Of a DNA stretch of 64,000 nt, positions 35,101 through 44,494 are shown piece after piece. Source of the DNA: Salipiger mucosus DSM 16094 (GTDB lineage Bacteria; Pseudomonadota; Alphaproteobacteria; Rhodobacterales; Rhodobacteraceae); the NCBI RefSeq assembly GCF_000442255.1, contig NZ_KE557273.1:676662-740661 (forward strand), read 5' to 3'. Both the position numbers and the translations under genes were made by a program. Position 1 is the first letter of the stretch. Every line of letters starts with the position of its first letter. Under the pieces are notes generated by a model that was given only the letters and a program-made list of their open reading frames with translations, had not been told where the DNA came from and ran no database searches.

Positions 35101-36273
35101 GGCGCAGTTGCACAGGTCGGGCTGGCCGGTCAGGGGCGGTCGGTCGGTCGCGTCGCCGGCCAGCGGGTTGCCGATGAAACGGTCGTCGCGCCATGTGCCG
35201 GTCCAGATGTTCGCCGGGTCGAGGTTGACGTAATCCTCGGGGCCCGCGTTCTGGTCGAGCACCGCCCAGGTCTCCTTGTAGCAGACCAGCGTGCGGTATT
35301 CCTGCCCGTCGATGGTGCTCGTCTCCCAGCGGGTCTTCCAGTAGACCTCGTTGCCGCTCCAGAACAGCAGGTTGACCCCGGCGTCTCGCGCGTCCTCGAC
35401 GTTGTAGCGCTGGTCGGCGGACCAGTACTCGTCGTGGCCGACCGAGATGAAGGCGCCGTAGTTCTCGAGGTACTCGGACCCGAGCCGGTCGGTGTCGATG
35501 CCCGACATGTAGGCCACGTCGTAGCCGTTCTGCTCGAGCCACCGGATCGCCGCGTAGTCGGCCCCGAAGAGGTAGTCCTGCGCGCCCGCGGCCGGTCCGC
35601 CCTGTTCGCCCTCGATGCCGCGGGTGATGAACGGGCGGTTGTAGCTCACGGCGTAGGCGCGGTTCTGGGCAAAGCCCCCGGCGCCGGGGATCTCGGGGTT
35701 CTCGATGGTGCCGCTGGCGTCGCCGTAGAAGTTGGCGCCGATCTCGCCGTTGTTGCCGATCCAGCCGTTGTAGGCATGCCAGGTGGTGTCCGAGGTCTGC
35801 AGCACGATGTCTGCCGGCCGGTCGTCCTCGCGCACCACGAAGGGGATCTGGTTCACCGCGCCGTCGATCGGATCGCCGTTGGCGTCCAGCCGCTGCACCC
35901 GCGCGAGATAGACCCCCGAGACCGCCTCGGCGGGGATGTCCCAGCTGTCCGTAATGCTCCAGTTGCCGGCATCCGCCGTGCCGGTGGCTTCGATGAAGAC
36001 CGCGTCCGGCTGCACCGTCGCGTCGGTGTTGGTCCACGAACCCACCATCCGCGCCCCGTCACCGCCGTAGTAGCCCAGCCGGAAGATCTCGACGATGTAG
36101 TCGCTGCCGGGATTGTCCGAGACGTTGATCTTGAAATCGACGGTGTCGCCCGCATTGATGCTGAACTCGGTGGTGAACCCCTCGATCAGGCGCGAATGTT
36201 CGACGTCCCAGTAGGACTGTGGCGTGCGGCCGTCCGTGCGGGCGTTTTCTTCGACGATTGCGTTTGTGGGCAT
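32119..36273 (-). CDS. Giant N,N-dimethylformamidase-beta-like protein with three DUF4082 modules
   Basis: The 1384-residue protein starts at the ATG at 36273 after AGGAGA. Residues about 1-555 resemble the large subunit of N,N-dimethylformamidase, with the family hallmark SVGHDEYWSADQR near 277-289 and many Tyr/Glu candidates for iron. An Ig-like segment follows (570-665). Then three DUF4082 modules (about 673-830, 945-1102, 1218-1378) alternate with two cadherin-like domains (835-935, 1108-1208). There is no N-terminal signal peptide; such proteins are commonly exported by type I secretion, but no RTX glycine repeats are present. No small alpha subunit is adjacent. It is in line with cobW (22 nt gap). 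The catalytic role is uncertain; a surface or polysaccharide-associated enzyme is inferred from the context. Confidence 0.85.
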   Translation of the reverse strand: MPTNAIVEENARTDGRTPQSYWDVEHSRLIEGFTTEFSINAGDTVDFKINVSDNPGSDYIVEIFRLGYYGGDGARMVGSWTNTDATVQPDAVFIEATGTADAGNWSITDSWDIPAEAVSGVYLARVQRLDANGDPIDGAVNQIPFVVREDDRPADIVLQTSDTTWHAYNGWIGNNGEIGANFYGDASGTIENPEIPGAGGFAQNRAYAVSYNRPFITRGIEGEQGGPAAGAQDYLFGADYAAIRWLEQNGYDVAYMSGIDTDRLGSEYLENYGAFISVGHDEYWSADQRYNVEDARDAGVNLLFWSGNEVYWKTRWETSTIDGQEYRTLVCYKETWAVLDQNAGPEDYVNLDPANIWTGTWRDDRFIGNPLAGDATDRPPLTGQPDLCNCAETSLTGQLFGPDGTGEFGGALDVPEDYASLRFWRDTDLSGTGDTGLSPGILGYEWNTSPDNEYRPAGLVHLSATTLDWSGILVDQGNTVEPGTATHNLSLYRAESGALVFGAGTVFWTWALTDNHDSEPYGANIENAEIQQFVVNLFADMQIQPGETDAVLASQGLVRATASTDVTPASATIDAQPPTVPAGTPVVLTGTATDDDGNPLTDDGAVALVELSFDGGATWRPASGTSTWSYTWSPDTIATQEILVRAIDDSLNLPVLASLQTTVIETTTPESISMFDPWADFTGQVYDAGGPLQLGTRFSTGGQGQITELHYYRAASDADDTDTRTGRLWAEDGTLLATVEFVSQQGESGWQTAVLSTPVDVLAGRTYTVSYETENNYVGTSGFFSAPYSDPFALLTAPSDVAGVYASGSGAIMPTQSFESSSYWVDVTFTPGDIDNEAPIFLTPSALNVEENAVLATVVTADDTDTDALSYTIAGGADAAAFSIDAVTGALSFVYAPDFEAPADADGDNLYEVTVAVTDGFHPSVTHPMQITVTDKADETDDAVWTLFAPGSSPAVTETGDATDYELGTRFTAAGSGEIDSLRYWRGAADASDNDSRVLNLWDGTGTLLASVTVASGPGESGWQVGVLETPVSIASGETYTVSYGTTQNYVVSQGYFGFPQDGPGGMLTGPANAGVYAAGGTGSYPTQSYLGSNYWVDVGFRAGPIVNDPPAFTLAGTAFTAEENQTVAATLTASDPDADTLVFAIAGGADAGAFNISPDTGLLTFATQPDFETPGDVGGDNVYDVIVSVSDGTNPAVQQAITVEVTDIDPEPAPDALSLFGPGDAPAQTETGDSTDYELGVRFLSAEDGEITALRYWRGAADAGDTDTRTLNLWDAGGTLLASATVSSTPGQSGWQTALLAAPVAIDADTLYVASYGTTQNYAFTVDFFGTAWTGSEGILSAPAASAGNGVFSSGATGIFPEYSFNAANYWVDVIFDPADALL
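32140..34257 (-). repeat. Three intragenic DUF4082 modules
   Basis: Within the giant protein a module of about 160 residues occurs three times (33784-34257, 32968-33441, 32140-32622). Each has the same landmarks in order: a LGTRF or LGVRF start, a (Y)YWRGAAD or YYRAASD patch, LW-x5-GTLLA, G(E/Q)SGWQ, a SY segment, and a terminal YWVDV. Cadherin-like domains separate them, so the repeat unit is DUF4082 plus spacer of about 273 residues. Copies 2 and 3 are closer to each other than to copy 1. Confidence 0.85.
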
Positions 36274-36295
36274 GCGCTGTCTCCTGGGTGGGGTC

Positions 36296-37537
<1,242 letters not shown>

Positions 37538-37555
37538 GGGAACTCCCTTGTGCCC

Positions 37556-39655
37556 TCAGCCCTGCCCGAATAGCCGCGCACCCAGTCCGGGGCGCGACGA
37601 GACGGTCAGGCGGTCGGTGAATCCGTAGAGGCGATGGCGGCGCGGCTGCACGTCCGCGACAAGCGAATAGACCTGCGGCGCACCCAGCTTGGCCAGAAGG
37701 CCGGCGGCCAGTTCGACCACGGCGCGCGGCGTGCGGCCCCAGCGCAGGACAAGCAGCACCGGCCCGCCCAGCCGCGCGAAGCGCAGCGAGCCGGGGCTCA
37801 GCAGCGGCGGGGCATCGACGATGACGATCGCGCCGTCCTCTTCGCCCCGGGCGGTCACGGCCCGCAGCGCGGCCGCGACGTCGCCGCCGTGGCGTGTCAC
37901 CAGCTTGGGCAGCTCGAGATGCTGGATCCCGTCGTCCGGCCGGGCCTTCGCCCCCGCCGATCCGCCGATAAGATGCCGCAGCGGGCTGACGCCGGCCGCC
38001 CGCGTCTCGACCAGGCGCACCTTGCGGCCGGTGGCGGCAAGCTCGAGCGCGATCCACCCGGCCACAGGAACCGCCATGTCCTGGCCGCGCGGCGCCGTGA
38101 CGGTCAGCAGGCGTGGCAGTCGCCCGCCGTGGGCGCTTTCCAGCATCAGAAGCATGTCTCGCAAGGCCTCGGTCGCGGGCGTGACGGTCCGGCGGTCGAC
38201 GTCCCGCCGCATCGTGCGCTTCTGCGCCCGCGTGAATTGCGGCCAGAGCCCCACCGGCTCGAGATGCGGCAGGTGGGCGAGCTGTTCGTGGCTGCGCACG
38301 CCGGTGTCGCGCATCTCGAGGATCGCCGCGATCAGCAGCGCGACCAGCAGCGCGCCGATGGCCGTCCCCGCGAGGTAGACCTTGCGGCCCGGTCCCAGCG
38401 GGTCCACCGGCACCCGCGGCGGCGAAAGCTCCTCGAGCGATACCGGCGCCAGCCGCGCCTGCGACAGCAGCAGCTGCTGGCGGTACTCGAGATCCGACAG
38501 CGTCTGCTCGCGCGCGCGCAGCACGTCGGTGCGTTCGCGCACCTGCGGCGTCGTCGCGCGGATCGCGCCCAGTGCGGCGCGGGCGGCTTCGGCGTCCTGG
38601 CCAAGGCGCTCCTGCTCGGCCTCGAGCGCCGTGTCGCGCAGCTCCAGCGTGCGGTCGAAGGAGCGCAGCCCCTCGGCGATATCGGCGCGGATCGAGTCGA
38701 TGCGGGCCTTGCGCCGTTTCACCGTCTCGTAGCTGTCACCGTAGACGAGCGCGATCCTGTCCAGCTCGCGCACCTCGTCCTGCAGCTCGCCGCGCAGGGT
38801 CTCGATGCGGGCGGGTTCCGTGAGCGCCGGGATGTCGGGGTTCGCCAGCGCGGCCGCGATCGACCGGCGCGAGGCGGCGATGTCGAAGCGCATGCGCTCC
38901 AGCTCGGCCTGGCGGTCCTCGATCTGCAGCAGACGCTTGGCGGTCGTGTCCTCGGTGTCCGCGCCGCTCTGCCCGTCGGCGCCGAGCAGGCGGTCGAGCT
39001 CGGCGCGCGCCTCGTCGACGTTGGCGCGTTCGGTCGCGATGCGCTTTTCCAGCCAGTCGGCGGCCTCGGTCACCTCCTGCTCCCAGTGGGCCGAGCGGCG
39101 GGCGAGGTAGGTCTCGACCATGGCGCCCGGCACCTGGGCGGCCAGCCAGGGATCGCGCGAGGTGAAGCCCACGGCGATGACGTCGACGTTGGACTGCCGC
39201 GAGACCACGAGCGCCGCGTCGAAGGCCTGCGCCACCTTGTCGGCCGTCTGTTCGTCGCTCCCGCCGTCGGCACCGACCTCGGTGCCGTTCAACCGGGCGC
39301 GCAGCGCGGCGATGAGCGTGTCGAGCTCCGACGGCGGCTTCAGCGACGCGTTGAATTCCTCGCGCCCGGCAAGGTTGAAGCGTTCGATCACCGCCGCCGA
39401 GACCTCCTTGGACAGCAGGCGTTCGAGTTCGGCCTGCATGTCGATCCGGGCTTCCCGCCCGTCCAGCCCGGCGGTCAGCGCCAGCGCCGGCGCGGGCGAG
39501 GCCAGCACCCGCGTCTCGGAGTAGTAGTGCTTGGGCACGGCCATGATGAAGGGCAGGGCGACGACGCAGGCGAGCAGGGTGATGCCGATGATGAGCCGCG
39601 CGCGCCGTTGCAGCATGCGCAGCGCGCCCATCCAGGCCGAGCCTTCGCCGGGCAC
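37556..39655 (-). CDS. Wzz/GumC-like polysaccharide co-polymerase with degenerate tyrosine-kinase domain
   Basis: The 699-residue inner-membrane protein has two membrane spans (about 20-40 and 430-452) around a large periplasmic coiled-coil region, the architecture of GumC/ExoP chain-length regulators. The C-terminal cytoplasmic domain has a BY-kinase shape (IVIVDAPPLL is the Walker B-like strand), but the P-loop place reads TAPRGQDMAVPVAG, without the GKT, and there is no tyrosine cluster, so it is probably inactive as a kinase. The GTG at 39655 gives the longest uninterrupted frame. The more natural start is the ATG at 39722, overlapping the upstream glycosyltransferase stop (ATGA); a +1 in the GGG at 39700-39702 separates them. 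Corrected length would be 721. Confidence 0.85.
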   Translation of the reverse strand: MPGEGSAWMGALRMLQRRARLIIGITLLACVVALPFIMAVPKHYYSETRVLASPAPALALTAGLDGREARIDMQAELERLLSKEVSAAVIERFNLAGREEFNASLKPPSELDTLIAALRARLNGTEVGADGGSDEQTADKVAQAFDAALVVSRQSNVDVIAVGFTSRDPWLAAQVPGAMVETYLARRSAHWEQEVTEAADWLEKRIATERANVDEARAELDRLLGADGQSGADTEDTTAKRLLQIEDRQAELERMRFDIAASRRSIAAALANPDIPALTEPARIETLRGELQDEVRELDRIALVYGDSYETVKRRKARIDSIRADIAEGLRSFDRTLELRDTALEAEQERLGQDAEAARAALGAIRATTPQVRERTDVLRAREQTLSDLEYRQQLLLSQARLAPVSLEELSPPRVPVDPLGPGRKVYLAGTAIGALLVALLIAAILEMRDTGVRSHEQLAHLPHLEPVGLWPQFTRAQKRTMRRDVDRRTVTPATEALRDMLLMLESAHGGRLPRLLTVTAPRGQDMAVPVAGWIALELAATGRKVRLVETRAAGVSPLRHLIGGSAGAKARPDDGIQHLELPKLVTRHGGDVAAALRAVTARGEEDGAIVIVDAPPLLSPGSLRFARLGGPVLLVLRWGRTPRAVVELAAGLLAKLGAPQVYSLVADVQPRRHRLYGFTDRLTVSSRPGLGARLFGQG

Positions 39656-39718
39656 GGGCGCCGATGGCGGGGCGGAGAGGCCGAGCTTCGGGGCCGTGCG
39701 GGAAGGAGACCGAGGTAT

Positions 39719-40846
39719 TCATGCCGACCGCGGCAGAGCCGTCCCGATCTGGAGGTGGTCGGCCTGCAGCGCCTCCAGCGCGTGCACGTAGCCGCTCATG
39801 CCGAAGCGCGAAAGGAACAGCTCGCGGCCGTCCGCGCCGAGCCGCGCGCGCAGCGCCGGATCGGCGACCAGCCGCGAGAGCGCCCCGGCCAGCGCCCGGG
39901 CGTCGCCCGGCGGCACCAGCAGGCTGTTCTCGCCGTCGACCAGCACCTCGCCCTGCGCGCCCACGCGCGTCGTGACGACCGCCAGCCCCTGCGCCAGCCC
40001 CTCGAGCACGGCCATGGCGAAGCCCTCGGCGTGCGAGGGCAGCACGAGGATGTCCGAGCCCTCGCGCAGGCTCGCCGCGCGGCCGGCATCGACCCATCCG
40101 GTCAGCGCCACGCGCCCGGCAAGGCCCAGCCGGGCGACCTCGTTGCGGTAATGCGCCACCGGGCCGTCCCCGGCGAGCGTCGCGTGCCAGCCCTCGGCGG
40201 GCATCGCCGGGTCGGCCAGCGCCGCCAGCAGCTCGGGCACGCCCTTGCGCGGTCCCAGCTGTCCCAGGAACAGGATGCCGACCTCCTGCGGGTCGGTGCC
40301 ATGCGGCGGGCGCGGGCCGGGATCGGGCACGCAATTGCGCAGCAGCGCGATCCGCCCCGGCGGCACGCCGAGGGCATAGCGCACGGTGGCGCGGTCGCGC
40401 TCGCCCAGCACGATGACGCGCGCGGCGCCGAGGAACAGGCGCCGGATCGCCTCGAGCTGCCAGCGCGGCCGCCGGGCGAGATCGTCGGCATAGGCGTAGT
40501 CGTGCAGATGCAGCACGTAGGGCGCGCGCAGACGGCGGGCCCAGGCGCCCAGCACCAGCTTGCGCACGGTGCTGCCGCGCCCGGCGATGTGCAGGTGATG
40601 CAGCACCGGCGCGCCGCGCAGGGTGTCGGCCGCCATCACGGCCATGGCCTGCAGCAGCCGCGCGGGCGACCGCAGCAGGCTCAGGCCCGGGCCCCGCGTG
40701 TCGACCACGACATGCCTGAAAGAAGTATCCCCGGCATCACCCGCCGACAGGACGTATCCCACGAGTCGCCCGATCCCGCCGCCATGTTCGGCGCCTCCGG
40801 CTATGTAGTGCCGGATCACCGGCGCATCGGACGGCATGTCTGGCAT
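39719..40846 (-). CDS. Glycosyltransferase, GT4-like
   Basis: The 375-residue GT-B-fold glycosyltransferase starts at the ATG at 40846, placed right after a strong GAGGAGG site; a start 13 codons earlier was rejected. The donor-binding region contains LGQLGPRKGVPELL and SHAEGFAMAVLEGLAQGLAV with the E-x7-E pattern typical of family 4. The GGGIGRLVG loop near the N terminus is the acceptor-side glycine loop. It lies in the Wza/GT2/GT4/GT4/Wzz run and should add one sugar of the repeat unit; donor and linkage cannot be read from the sequence. Confidence 0.88.
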   Translation of the reverse strand: MPDMPSDAPVIRHYIAGGAEHGGGIGRLVGYVLSAGDAGDTSFRHVVVDTRGPGLSLLRSPARLLQAMAVMAADTLRGAPVLHHLHIAGRGSTVRKLVLGAWARRLRAPYVLHLHDYAYADDLARRPRWQLEAIRRLFLGAARVIVLGERDRATVRYALGVPPGRIALLRNCVPDPGPRPPHGTDPQEVGILFLGQLGPRKGVPELLAALADPAMPAEGWHATLAGDGPVAHYRNEVARLGLAGRVALTGWVDAGRAASLREGSDILVLPSHAEGFAMAVLEGLAQGLAVVTTRVGAQGEVLVDGENSLLVPPGDARALAGALSRLVADPALRARLGADGRELFLSRFGMSGYVHALEALQADHLQIGTALPRSA

Positions 40847-40897
40847 GTGACCTCCTCGGTTGCAGGGCTGGGGTTCGTGCGGCATCCGCTCTCTCCA

Positions 40898-42070
40898 CTA
40901 CGGCGGCACGACGCCCGGCGGGCAATCTGGGTCCGTGGTCGGCGGGGGCATCCTTTCGGAGGAGGGGCTGTCCCCTCGTGCGATCATCTCGCGGTAGAGG
41001 GTCACCGCGGATGCACCGATTCTGCAGGGGGCATTCTCCCCCTCCGACCAGAGGCGGGCGTTCTCGCCGAAACGGGCGCGTTCGGCGGCATTGCCGGCCA
41101 GTCGCACCAGCGCCCGCGCCAGCGCCTCGGGGTTGCGCGGCGGCACCACGAGACCGAGGCCGTTGGGCTCGACCGTGGCGCGCAGCTCGCCCACGTCGGT
41201 CACCACCACCGGCTTGCCGAAGGTCGCCGCCACGTGCAGCACCCCGCTCTGCGAGGCCTCGTCGTAGGGCAGCAGCACCATGTCGGCCTCGGTGAAGAGC
41301 CGCGCGGTCGCGGCGTCCTCGATGAAGCCGCGGTGGATCTCGTAGCGCGAGGGATCGCCCATCAGGTGCGACAGCGCGCGCGGATCGTCGCCGCGCCCCG
41401 CGATGACGATCCGCAGCCCGCGCAGCCGCGGGTCGATCATCGCCTCGGCGCGTATCAGCGTCTCGAGGCCCTTGTAGGCGAAGATCCGGCCGTAGAGCAG
41501 CATCACGACCTGGTCCGCCGGGCGCGTCCGGGTCATGCCCTGCTTCCGGGCCTGCTCGGCATAGCGCCGGATCGCGGGATGCTGCAGGACGTGCACCCGA
41601 TCCCGCGACTTGCCGAAGACCTCGGCGGCGGCGGCGCGCAGGCCCTTGCCGTGCACCACGATGTCGCCGGACTGCCGCGCCAGCAGCCGCGAGCCCCATC
41701 CCGGCAACCGCGAGGTCTCGCGGTCGCCGGGGTGCAGCGCCACGTCGTGCACGGTGGTGACCAGCCGCGCCCCGCGCCAGAAGGGCACCGCGGCATTGAG
41801 CCAGGGCGCGGTGTTGCTCAGCAGGTGCACCACGTCGGGCCGGTGCGCGCGGATGCGGCGCGTCAGCTCTACCAGGAAGGCGGGGTTGCGCGCGCTGCGG
41901 TTGCGCGGCCAGTCGACCAGTTCCAGTTGCACCCGGGGATCGATCCAGGGTCGCAGCTTCTCGTAGCGCTTGCGGGGCAGGATCGCCACCGTCTCCACGT
42001 GCGGCGCCAGTCCGTTGGCGTAGGCGATGGTGTAGTCGATGGGTTCGGAGTTGATCAGCAGGACCTTCAT
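40898..42070 (-). CDS. Glycosyltransferase, GT4-like
   Basis: This 390-residue GT-B glycosyltransferase has the donor-site blocks LLYGRIFAYKGLETLI, GRGDDPR and LLPYDEASQSGVLHVAATFGKPVV (the E-x7-E equivalent is relaxed). The N terminus IDYTIAYANGLAP and VVHLLSNT are in the acceptor lobe. The ATG at 42070 overlaps the GT2 stop (ATGA). The proline-rich tail of about 20 residues after EMIARGD is low complexity. It probably works in the cytoplasm on the lipid-linked repeat unit. Confidence 0.87.
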   Translation of the reverse strand: MKVLLINSEPIDYTIAYANGLAPHVETVAILPRKRYEKLRPWIDPRVQLELVDWPRNRSARNPAFLVELTRRIRAHRPDVVHLLSNTAPWLNAAVPFWRGARLVTTVHDVALHPGDRETSRLPGWGSRLLARQSGDIVVHGKGLRAAAAEVFGKSRDRVHVLQHPAIRRYAEQARKQGMTRTRPADQVVMLLYGRIFAYKGLETLIRAEAMIDPRLRGLRIVIAGRGDDPRALSHLMGDPSRYEIHRGFIEDAATARLFTEADMVLLPYDEASQSGVLHVAATFGKPVVVTDVGELRATVEPNGLGLVVPPRNPEALARALVRLAGNAAERARFGENARLWSEGENAPCRIGASAVTLYREMIARGDSPSSERMPPPTTDPDCPPGVVPP

Positions 42071-43020
42071 CGCACGTCGGCCGGAAGGGCGCCCTCGGCG
42101 CGGTCGCGTTGCAGGTTCCTCAGGGCAAAGAGCGTGTCGCGCAGCCGCCGCACCGCGCTGGGCTCGCCCGCGTCGGTCAGCCCGTGCAGCGCCAGCGCCA
42201 GCATCCCGGGCGCGTCTTCGCGCCCCAGCCGGGCCTGCGCCACGCGGTAGTCGAAGTGATCGCGCAGCCGCAGCCGGCCCGGCATCCCGCGCTCGGCGAG
42301 AAAGGCGTTGGTGACGCGCGCGGTCTCTTCCCAGTGCGTCATGCGGCGCGCCAGCATGGCGGCATCGTCGTGATGGCGGAACCAGGTGTTGTCGTGGATG
42401 CGGTAGTACCCCAGCGCCTCGGGCAACGCGACGACGGGGGCGAGGAAGGGCAGCACGCCGGCGATCCAGGCATCCGCCGAAATGGTGAACTCGGCCGGGA
42501 TGTCGCCCGCCTCGAGCCAGAGCGACCGCCGCACGGCCAGCGACGAGGTCATCGCGAAGGGCCAGCGCCCGCCGCTGCGCAGCAGCCGCGGTCCGAGATC
42601 GCCGTTGCAGAGCGAGCGGGGGATGGCCGCAAAGGCGTGGGTGCCATCCGAATGGACAGGTTGCAGGCGGTGATAGACAAGCCCGGCCTCGGGCGAGGCG
42701 TCAAAGGCCTCGCGCACCGCGGACAGCTTGTCGGGATGCCAGCGGTCGTCGGCGTCGAGAAAGGCCAGGATCGGCGCCCGCGCCATGGCGACCCCCGCGT
42801 TGATCGCGCGGGCCTGTCCACCATTTGGCTGAAAACGGGCGCGGATGCGGTCGCCGTAGCCCTCGATCACCTCGCGGGACCCGTCGGTCGAGCCGTCGTC
42901 GACGACGACGACTTCGGCCGTGACCTCGCGCTGTGCCAGCGCCGAGTCGAGTGCCTCGGGCAGGAAGCGGGCGTAGTTGTAATTGTTAACGATGATACTG
43001 ATCTCGGGGGCTTCGGTCAT
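42067..43020 (-). CDS. Glycosyltransferase family 2
   Basis: The 317-residue inverting GT-A enzyme starts at the ATG at 43020. The nucleotide-sugar loop SIIVNNYNYARFL, VDDGSTDGS and the DxD-type motif FLDADDRWHPDK are intact, as is an acceptor-site region with an ISADAW segment. No membrane spans are seen. It overlaps its neighbours by ATGA on both sides, so it is strictly co-translated with the export and transferase genes. Confidence 0.9.
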   Translation of the reverse strand: MTEAPEISIIVNNYNYARFLPEALDSALAQREVTAEVVVVDDGSTDGSREVIEGYGDRIRARFQPNGGQARAINAGVAMARAPILAFLDADDRWHPDKLSAVREAFDASPEAGLVYHRLQPVHSDGTHAFAAIPRSLCNGDLGPRLLRSGGRWPFAMTSSLAVRRSLWLEAGDIPAEFTISADAWIAGVLPFLAPVVALPEALGYYRIHDNTWFRHHDDAAMLARRMTHWEETARVTNAFLAERGMPGRLRLRDHFDYRVAQARLGREDAPGMLALALHGLTDAGEPSAVRRLRDTLFALRNLQRDRAEGALPADVR

Positions 43021-44276
43021 GGCTGCTCCGGCAGAGGCAGGGAGGCGGGAGTCGCGGCCCGTCCCGGGCGCGCGGCGGGCGGGTCCAGCGAAATGTCGAG
43101 CACGTCGCCGGGCTTGATCGGGTCGTCCATTCCGGCATCGAACTGCGTCGCGACGCCTGCCCGCGTGCGGTGGATCACCAGCCGGGGCTCGGAGTTCGTG
43201 CGCGGGCTCAGGCCGGCGGCCATGATGCGCAGGTCCAGCGCCTCGATCTCGGCCTCGAGCGCGGCGCGTTGCTGTCGCGCCTCCTGCAGCTCGAGCCGCA
43301 CCTCCCGGCGCCGGTCCGCCGCGGCATCCACGCGCTCGAAGCGCACCGTCTCGGATTGCTGCCGTGCGCGCGCCGCGAAGGCCGAGGTGTCGAGCCGGTC
43401 GCGGTTCAGCCGCGACTGCTCGCGCAGAAGCTCCTGCAGACGGGGGCGGGGCATCAGCCCGCGCTCGACGAGGCTGCGGGCGTTGTCGATTTCCGATTGC
43501 TGGACCTCGGCCTCGCTGTCCTGCAGGGCGGCCTGCCGGTTCAGCGTGTCGACCTCCAGATCGATCAGGCTCAGCAGCGCGTCCGTATGATCCTCGCGCG
43601 CGGCGACACGGCCGCGCAGGTCGGCCAGCAGCGCGGACTCCGACTGCGCGGCGCTTTCGAGGTCCGACGGCTCGAGCGACGGCAGCGCCTCGGTCTCGGG
43701 CATGGCGGCCGCCGGACCGGCAAGCTGAGCCTCGAGCCGCGCGATCCGCGCGATGACCTGCGCGAGGGCAAAGGCCTTGGCCCGGCGGGTCGCGAGCGCG
43801 CTCAGCGCCGCCTCGGTCCCGGGCGCGCCCGCGGAGGCCGCGAGGCCGATGCCGCCGGCCGCGATGATCGCCTGCCGCGCGGTCATGCCGGGCACGAAGT
43901 CGATGGCGCCGGGCTGTCCCACGCGGCCACCGACATAGACCTGCCGGTAGGAGGCCACCTCGACCAGCACCACCGGCGAGGTCAGCAGCTCGCGCGCGGC
44001 AAAGGCCTCGGCGATGGCGGTGCCGATGGCGTCGATCTCCTGTCCGGCGACGGGGATGGTGCCAAGGACGGGCATGGCGATGCGCCCGTCGGCGTCCACC
44101 GGCGCGAGGCGCGAGAACTCTGGCGCGTTCATGACCTCGATGCGCAGGACGTCGCCGCGCTCGACCGCGGTGCCGGCCCAGGCCGCGAGCGGCGCCAGGG
44201 CGAGGCAAAGGCCGAGGGCGGCGCGCCGCGAAGCGCGGGGCACCGATGTGGCGGGAACAGCTGCGTCTTGCGTCAT
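43017..44276 (-). CDS. Wza/GumB-like polysaccharide export protein with long coiled coil
   Basis: The 419-residue exported protein has a signal peptide (about 15-34, after an Arg-Arg) and starts at the ATG at 44276 behind AGGGAGA. The poly-export domain is RGDVLRIEVMNAPEFS to IPVAGQEI, followed by an SLBB-like loop YVGGRVGQPGAIDFVPG near 108-128. Unlike Wza, it continues into a coiled coil of about 200 residues (155-350) rich in Gln, Glu, Arg and Leu. That resembles the ExoF-type outer-membrane/periplasmic subunits in rhizobia. It opens the minus-strand export operon, divergent from wzy. Confidence 0.85.
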   Translation of the reverse strand: MTQDAAVPATSVPRASRRAALGLCLALAPLAAWAGTAVERGDVLRIEVMNAPEFSRLAPVDADGRIAMPVLGTIPVAGQEIDAIGTAIAEAFAARELLTSPVVLVEVASYRQVYVGGRVGQPGAIDFVPGMTARQAIIAAGGIGLAASAGAPGTEAALSALATRRAKAFALAQVIARIARLEAQLAGPAAAMPETEALPSLEPSDLESAAQSESALLADLRGRVAAREDHTDALLSLIDLEVDTLNRQAALQDSEAEVQQSEIDNARSLVERGLMPRPRLQELLREQSRLNRDRLDTSAFAARARQQSETVRFERVDAAADRRREVRLELQEARQQRAALEAEIEALDLRIMAAGLSPRTNSEPRLVIHRTRAGVATQFDAGMDDPIKPGDVLDISLDPPAARPGRAATPASLPLPEQP

Positions 44277-44494
44277 GGGTCTCCCTGCGCTCTGGCCGAG
44301 ATGCATTTGCCGCCCGCGGCCCGCAGGCGGCCCTTCAAGGATCGCGCCGGGCGTATCGCGATGGAACGCCTCCATTCGGTCAGGCGCGGCCCCCGGACTT
44401 CGCCATGCGGTGGAGGCAGGCCGCCCCGGGCTATCCGAACGGTCGGAGGGGGCGCCGAAGGGCCGGGTTTCCGCGCGTCCCGGCCGGGGGTCTC
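44277..44494. promoter_or_regulatory. Divergent promoter region of the polysaccharide export and polymerase genes
   Basis: This 218-nt gap lies between the divergent Wza-like and Wzy-like genes, so it must hold promoters for both operon arms. It is G/C-rich, and I see no strong -35/-10 pair, long inverted repeat or regulator site. The central position makes it the obvious control point for the locus. Confidence 0.4.

Noticed and set aside
37634-42250. Plus-strand open frame of about 1540 codons across four polysaccharide genes
   Set aside because: Antisense shadow spanning several real genes with verified motifs and overlaps.
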